In this document: piece by piece, positions 58,901 through 64,000 of the stretch
Position numbering within the stretch: position 1 is the first letter of the stretch
Layout of the letters: every line of letters begins with the position of its first letter
Origin: Symbiodinium natans
Taxonomy: Eukaryota; Sar; Dinophyceae; Suessiales; Symbiodiniaceae
DNA: 64,000 nucleotides
NCBI GenBank assembly: GCA_905221605.1
Contig: CAJNDS010002201.1
Location: 257,022-321,021 of the forward strand
Direction of reading: 5' to 3'
Translations under genes and position numbers: made by a program
The notes under the pieces: generated by a model
The model's input: only the letters and a program-made list of their open reading frames with translations
Databases searched by the model: none
Told to the model about the DNA's origin: nothing

Positions 58901-59053
58901 TGGGAAGCAGCCAAGGAGCAGGGCACAGCGGCTCTCGGGAAAGAACTGCAGCTGCTGATTTAGGATCTTTACTGCCTTGTCATACTTCTGCTCCATGATG
59001 TGCGTGTAGATGGTCTTCGTCATCTCCCCCTCTTTGACTTGTACCCGCATCAT
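52960..59053 (-). CDS. IFT70: IFT70/TTC30 intraflagellar transport protein, at least 27 small exons
   Basis: IFT70 (TTC30, DYF-1) is a TPR-repeat subunit of the IFT-B complex that moves cargo along cilia and flagella. Exons in order match the family nearly end to end: 59053-58920 (GEMTKTIYTHIMEQKYDKAV), 58705 (SLLGYCYYHMQDF), 58397, 58270, 58104, 57985, 57681 (YAEAMKLFNDAITSTGYQ), 57535, 57424 (ALKHIAEIIERGVRDHPEL), 57024 (RSVGNTSVLRETALIEAFNL), 56877, 56760 (LADMPPRDESELDPVTLHNQ), 56600, 56400 (NLLLLYCKY), 56136 (YYDLAADILAENAELTYK), 55920, 55478, 55267 (MGQAKIYWELENYSMVE), 54962, 54820 (RNVAHIFFMQEKFKECIRYY), 54400 (SANEEAEELMRLVERED), 54268, 54027, 53888 (VIGTLYCTKGNFEFGISRII), 53735, 53565 (YYAKRCMLALAETLAKNM) and 53420-53310. 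Junctions solved by homology use GC or GT donors and AG-G acceptors. The smallest exon is 27 nt (54001-54027). The last exon is not resolved; FFLKLRD with a stop at 52960 after an AG-G acceptor is a candidate. The start is the first ATG after an AG-G acceptor-like site; ATG 59080 is an alternative. Confidence 0.93.
55984..56010. repeat. G-rich runs in an IFT70 intron
   Basis: GGGGGGCGGGGGG-type runs, with a similar G run near 54182-54194, both in introns of the IFT70 gene. Confidence 0.8.
56175..56213. repeat. Telomere-like TTTAGGG repeats inside an IFT70 intron
   Basis: Five units of (A)GGGTTT, including one GGGCTTA variant and ending TTTAGGGTTTCGGG, within the 214-nt GC-AG intron 56137-56350 that separates the NLLLLYCKY and YYDLAADILAEN exons. 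Confidence 0.9.
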
Positions 59054-59099
59054 GCCGGCACCTGAATCAGCACAGTGCATGAATTTGGGAAGCTGCAGT

Positions 59100-61770
59100 G
59101 AATCAAAAACTCAAAAGCAGCCATCACGCAAATCAAAGTGCTGCACCAGGGTGACACCTTCCACGCTTCTGCCAGACCCTACAACTTACTGGGGTTTACC
59201 TCCAAATTCTACATGACCACATGACCCTCAATCTCAATTCTTTCTGAAGTTGGCGGAGACGCCGGGGCAGAGGGGCGAGACTTTTGCTCGCTAGGCCTCG
59301 GAGCACAAAGGAATATCTGCGCCGCCAAGCTGCTGTGGCTGTGACATGTTTAGCTGAGGCAACTAAAGTTTCTGAAGCGGGTAGACTTTTGCAGAGCCTC
59401 TTCGAGTGCTCTGCGGATTGTCCAAGTTCCCCTAACTGGGCACGAAGCATGACCATGGAAACGAAGCATGACCGGTGGGGAAACTTTCAGGATGCCAAGA
59501 GCTTCAGTTCTTGCCACTTGTTGGAGCTCGCAACCACAATTCTTCAGGGTCGAAGCATGAAAGTGACAGAAGCACATACTGGCAATAGCAACGCAAGTGC
59601 AAGCAGAAAGCAAACACAGCAAGCTGCCAACTCCGAGACTTCTTGGACAATAAGTATAAGGATCACATCATGCCAGAGATCTCACACGGTGAGTGATGAA
59701 AGCCAAACTTGGAGCAGCGCCGGCGCCGAGGGAGCGGGTTTCACGGCCCTACTCTGAGCCCGCGTTGGCTGCGAGAGGATGCGAGAGGCTAACTTGTCAG
59801 ACAAGACTGCAGACACCAGGCGTGCGCGTGCGCACCGTCAGAATCAGGAAAGCAATGGCTCCAACTACGAACAAACAACAAAGTACTGGGGTCAGCTGCA
59901 CAAGGCACAGGAGCAGGCACAGGCTGCCTGGCATGCAAGAATCAGATCCTGGAACCGCTTCATGCAACGTGCAACGGCCTTGCAGTGCGTAACGAGCTCA
60001 AGACAAAGCTCAAAGCGGGCCCATGCGACAGCGGCGGCAGCATGAAACTTCCCTGAGCAGACTTTGGGCAGGTTTTGTGAGTATGGTCGAATGCCCCATA
60101 CCAGTGATTACCAGTATTCCAAGACAGTTGTGTGCTCTGCAGAATCAGGAACTCGATGTGTACACGCAGCGGAGCCAGCTTGAACAAGGCTTTCTTCCGT
60201 GGGGAAGAAACAGGCAGCAGCATGCTTCCCACCGTTACTTGAAGGCCTGGAGTTGCCACCAGCCATATTGCTGCGTGCAGATGCGCACATCCCCTCCCCA
60301 AGACCGACCCAGGCCCTGGCCGCAGGGCTTGGACAGAAGTCTGGCGTACTGGGGAAAAGCGCCTCGGTTCTCAAGCGCGGCCCGAGTGCATTTTTTTTGC
60401 CAAAGATTTGGAGAAGCGATGGGGCACAACTAGGGGATATTCGTTAACTTGTAGTCAGGGTCGAAAGAGGAGAATGAGCTCTGCACGGCCGGAGTCGCAG
60501 ATGAGCTAGGCTCCCGTTCCGTTGAGAACGACCTCACCAGGCATGGCCTATATTGCTACATATTGCTACGTGTTACGGTAGCTGCCAGCTTTGCCAGCCT
60601 TGAAATCGCTGGCCTGCCCGAGGATCCGGCTCCAACGACATCTGTGAGCCTGATCGCTGCCTACAGTATCCCCAGGAGGGCGGCGCCTCACGTGAGCAAC
60701 AGACGTAAGCTGCGCTGCACTTTGCTTCGCCCTGCCCGCCGATGTGCCGGGCAACGTGCCCTTCAAATCATCTCGAACAGGCGCATCCCCTCGATAACCA
60801 GCCTCTCCGACAGCTGGCGAGGTCAAGGCAGGCGGCCTGGGAAGGGCTTGAGACAGTTGGGGATCCTTGGCGCTCCTTGCTCCTGACACGGAAAAGCGTC
60901 ATCGTATATTACGCAGTTGTTCTTGCGGACGGTGCGTTTTTTTTGTTGCAGCAGATGTGTTGTGGGCGCAGACCGCTCTTGCTCGCTCGCTGGCTCACCC
61001 GCCCATCGAGCAGGTTGCTGCATTCATGGCTGCATGTGCGTGCGCATTGATGAGCTTCAATGGCCGAATATAAACTGCTAGGACCTTCGCGACTTCCCAA
61101 CACTTCTACTCTAGGGGCAGGACTCTGGCGAGGACGGTTCCAAGCGGCTCGGCAACGACCTGCAACATACCCAGAAGCTTTGGCAGGATTCGGCAGGATC
61201 ATTGGTTTGGCAACTCTTCCCCTCAAGGTGAGCCTCAGAGAGGCTTCATTAAGAATTGTAAGAGTCGCATAAAGGAGGATCTTTGCGTCGTTCCAAGAAG
61301 ATGCTTGGCTCACGGCGGTGCCCGATAGACGCTGCAGCCGCCAGAGCCTACACCTTGGGTTGCAAGGACCCCCCCCTCCATGTGCCCTTTCACCAACGCA
61401 TCTAGCCTGCGCAACAATCCCACGCCAAGATAGAATCCGGGCCCCCGCGGTGTGCTAGAGTGGACTCGTACGCCTGCGGCCTGAAAAGGCGGAAGCTTTT
61501 GCAGCAGTCGAGTCGGCAGCAAGAAGGAGGCTCTTCAGGCTTTCTCTGAGTCTTCCAACCAGCGCTTGCAAACCTCTTTCGTCAAGATATGACCCACATG
61601 TGGAAGCTTCCGGCGCAATAGAATGTTCATGTGGAAGCCGGCCTCCACATGGAGGTCACATCGGCACTATCGGCAACCTCATCGTACTGGCATACGCGTG
61701 CGAACCTTTTGGCATGCGGCCAGCTTTCTCCGACACGTTCCATCACCAACATCAACGAGCCACAAACTGA
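59100..61770. other. Stretch without a supportable gene
   Basis: Frames of 60-157 codons occur on both strands (for example 59284-59757 plus, 60566-60889 minus), but none shows a motif and no exon chain could be followed. The region would include the 5' flank of the IFT70 gene. Confidence 0.3.
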
Positions 61771-61773
61771 ACG

Positions 61774-62272
61774 ATGCAAAAGCGCATTGGATCTGAGACG
61801 GGCACGGCCGTGCCAATTGGCGCCAGAGGACCTCGCAGGGACACGCAGTCAGAACCGATGAAACCGGCCTTCACCCGAAGCCTCCTCCCTGACACCAGCC
61901 CTCCTGCCCCAAACATTTGCATGAATGTGACCTTTGCCCAAGAGCCAGACCCGGACGCTTTGGCAGAGGTGGGGGCACCGAAGGCGGGGCATTCCACCTT
62001 GCAGCTGCAGTAAGGGGAATCGGCTGCGCAGTATCTCGGTCAAGAATAGCAATTTGCCTGTCCGCTGGCCTGCTTGTCTAACTGAGTCTAACTGGCGCTT
62101 TGAATGCGTGAACTGGTCGCAGGGAAGATATTTCTTTGGGGCACCTGTGGTCCTGGAGCCTTCTCGATTCAACTGGCCGAACATGCCGAACTTGTGTTCT
62201 TGGTTTGGCAGCCTTGTCTTTGGCCTACAGCTGCTGCAGGCGCTCGTTTGTTCTGTTGAACGGGACAGTTGA
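61774..62272 (+). CDS. Possible plus-strand exons, unidentified
   Basis: 61774-62013 opens at an ATG (MQKRIGSETGTAVPIGARGP) and ends with LLPDTSPPAPNICMNVTFAQ, then EPDPDALAEVGAPKAGH. 62080-62272 reads in another frame WRFECVNWSQGRYFFGAPVV. The composition is moderately protein-like. The opposite strand is also open, so the strand is uncertain. Confidence 0.25.
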
Positions 62273-62784
62273 AGTTCAAGGTTGACCATGCCAACTCTCG
62301 CACATGCGCACGGCAAGACACTTAGGGGTTTGGGGAGTACGGATTGCGCATTTGGGATTTCCAGCTTGAAGCATGATAGTTTTGTTGCTGCTTCCCTGCG
62401 CGTTCCATCTCCTTTCAGGATCTTTTGGATTTTCTTTCAGGTTCCACACCTCCTAGGGCAGTTTGCGCATTTTATGCCGTGTCGGCGCGTGCCCAGGCAT
62501 GCGTACAAGAGCCCAAGACGCAATGCATCAGTCATGGTCATTCTGGAGGTGTCTTCTGCGCTCCCGGCATAGAGGGGCGAGACTCCACTGTCACTGGCAT
62601 CTCCTGCGTCAGTGCCGGCGGCTGATGACAGCAAGGTCTACACTGAAACTCCCCGGCACCAAGCCCCACTCAAACCCTTGTGTGGCGCAAATAGGGTCTA
62701 GCTAGCAGTTGCCAAGCTAGCCCCAATTTGAACCCCCTGCGGCCCCTACTTAGCAGAATTGCTCGTTCATTGCATAAACAATTT

Positions 62785-63155
62785 AAATTTACTCCACGGG
62801 GCTCCCCTAGACTGGAATTATCTAGCCTGGATGTAGCTTTCTATGTAAGTAGATGTTATTCCTGGCCTGTGCAAATTACTGAATACATTTAAATACATTT
62901 AGTGTCCACCACTGGGCTCCCCCTGGATCTTAAGCTATAAAACCATCTAAACTCTCAAATTGCGGGACCTCAAATGAGCCTCCCTCCCAGAGTTCAAATT
63001 TAAAAGTATTCAAGTCACATAAGTCCGAGGCCTCCATTAGGCTCCCCGTGGCTTGCAATGATTTTCTTCATTCTTCAAGCGATTTCACGCAGGAGCCCCG
63101 AATTTAACCTATCAAACTTAATTCCTGGCCTCCACTAGGCCCCCCAGAATGTAAC
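62785..63155. repeat. Degenerate repeats with the core CTCCACTAGGCTCCCC
   Basis: Five copies of a core such as CTCCACGGGGCTCCCC, CCACCACTGGGCTCCCC, CCTCCATTAGGCTCCCC and CCTCCACTAGGCCCCCC occur near 62793, 62905, 62970, 63030 and 63130, spaced about 60-110 bp. AT-rich sequence with AATTTAAATTTA-like words lies between. Confidence 0.6.
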
Positions 63156-63262
63156 TGACTTACGCAAGTGAACAATGTATAGGGACGGGGCCTGTCGGAG
63201 GGTTCTGTGAAAATATTCAATGCCAGCTACATGTTGCAAAATATTCTTTATTCAGGTCGAGG

Positions 63263-63565
63263 CTATTTTTGCTGCGCACCGCTTTGGCTTGTGTCTCTTG
63301 TCTGTTGCTTTTCTTTGCGGTCGTCGACGGCGCACCACCACCGCAAAGCAAAAACAAAACTCGTTCTGATAGGCCGATAGGCTAGGGGCGCATGTTCGTT
63401 TTTTGCTGTGTGGTCCGTGTGAGGCCGAAGCACTTTTACCGTGCAGTCGTTTGTGCTGTGCAGGCTAGGGCCACGCTTTCTTTTTTGCTGCGCGGTCGTT
63501 TTTTTGTGCGGCCGAGCGGCCTAGGCTCGAATGTTTTTGTTGCTGAGCGGTCGTCTCCCGGTTCG
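63263..63565. repeat. Degenerate repeats with the core TTTTTTGCTGCGCGGTCGT
   Basis: Units at about 63270, 63380, 63463 and 63523 share GGCTAGGG (or GGCTCG), a T run, GCTG(C/T)G(C/T)GGTC and GGCCGA. Between the first and second lies a possible hairpin, TTTGCGGT with ACCGCAAA (63316-63349). Confidence 0.6.
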
Positions 63566-64000
63566 AGGTTCTGAGTTGAAACGCAAGTCCTCATCATGGC
63601 ATCATCACCTTTACCGCTTGCACGGCAGAGAAACAGAGCCGGGGCGCTTAGGGGGACATTTGCAAACACATCGCATCACCCCCGTTTGGGTGGGAGACAA
63701 GTCTTCTTTGTGTTTGTTCTTATTTTTTCCCTCCTCTCTCTCTCTCTCTCTCAGAGTCAGAGTGCGAAAAGGGCTAAACCATTTGCGCCGTGCGCAACCA
63801 TGCGTAAGCACACCATGCAGCTGGCGGTGTCTCCGTGCAGGTCCTTGCACTTAACCACGCAGAGACTCTCTAAGACACAGGATGCAAAAAATTAGGTGCC
63901 CAACTATCACGTCAATGCAGTCTTTGCTGCTTTCGGGGCAGTCGTCCAACCAGTAAGTAGACCCATAAATTGTTCTGCTGCAATTCGGCAGTATGCTTGC

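Noticed and set aside
63540-63575. tRNA-like GGTTCGAGGTTC
   Set aside because: The flanking bases do not form a T stem, and no A box, anticodon arm or acceptor stem fits.

Overview
The window looks like nuclear DNA of a peridinin-type dinoflagellate. It carries two copies of nuclear-encoded cytochrome f (petA), which other photosynthetic lineages keep in the plastid genome. Its genes are cut into very small exons. The introns that can be placed by homology use GC, GA or GT donors, with AG acceptors followed by G. Plant-type telomere repeats (TTTAGGG/CCCTAAA) are scattered internally, and large simple-sequence tracts separate the genes. Every gene recognised with confidence lies on the minus strand, so the window may be one unidirectional gene block.

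Layout. 0-6.6 kb: two petA copies in the same orientation, each with one GA-AG intron, separated by 3.7 kb that holds minisatellites, exons of an unrelated unidentified gene and an interstitial telomere tract. 6.6-16 kb: mostly unresolved, with exon-like minus-strand frames, a CA-rich array and another telomere tract. 16.9-18.8 kb: a multi-exon polytopic membrane protein with a telomere tract inside a 155-nt intron. 19.9-21.1 kb: poly-G runs and an approximately 830-bp pure pyrimidine tract. 22.1-23.1 kb: a degenerate repeat of about 113 bp with inverted relatives. 23-36 kb: unidentified exon-like frames, an AT-rich hexanucleotide array and palindromic elements. 37.1-39.4 kb: two adjacent intronless sulfotransferase-like genes with signal peptides. 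40.5-45.1 kb: a telomere tract and two copies of a ~105-bp palindromic element. 45.3-46.2 kb: a small two-exon RRM RNA-binding protein. 48-52 kb: unidentified exons and a third kind of palindrome. 53.0-59.1 kb: a nearly complete IFT70/TTC30 intraflagellar-transport gene in at least 27 small exons, one intron of which holds a telomere tract. 59-64 kb: no recognised gene, and two degenerate repeat regions at the end.

The recognisable genes do not form a pathway: photosynthetic electron transport (petA), flagellar assembly (IFT70), sulfate transfer in the secretory system, RNA binding and a membrane protein. The most unusual signals are the telomere repeats inside introns, the three-copy palindromic element with one copy blown up by a (TAC)n expansion, and the petA duplicates whose intron is flanked by a direct repeat and stays open in one copy only.
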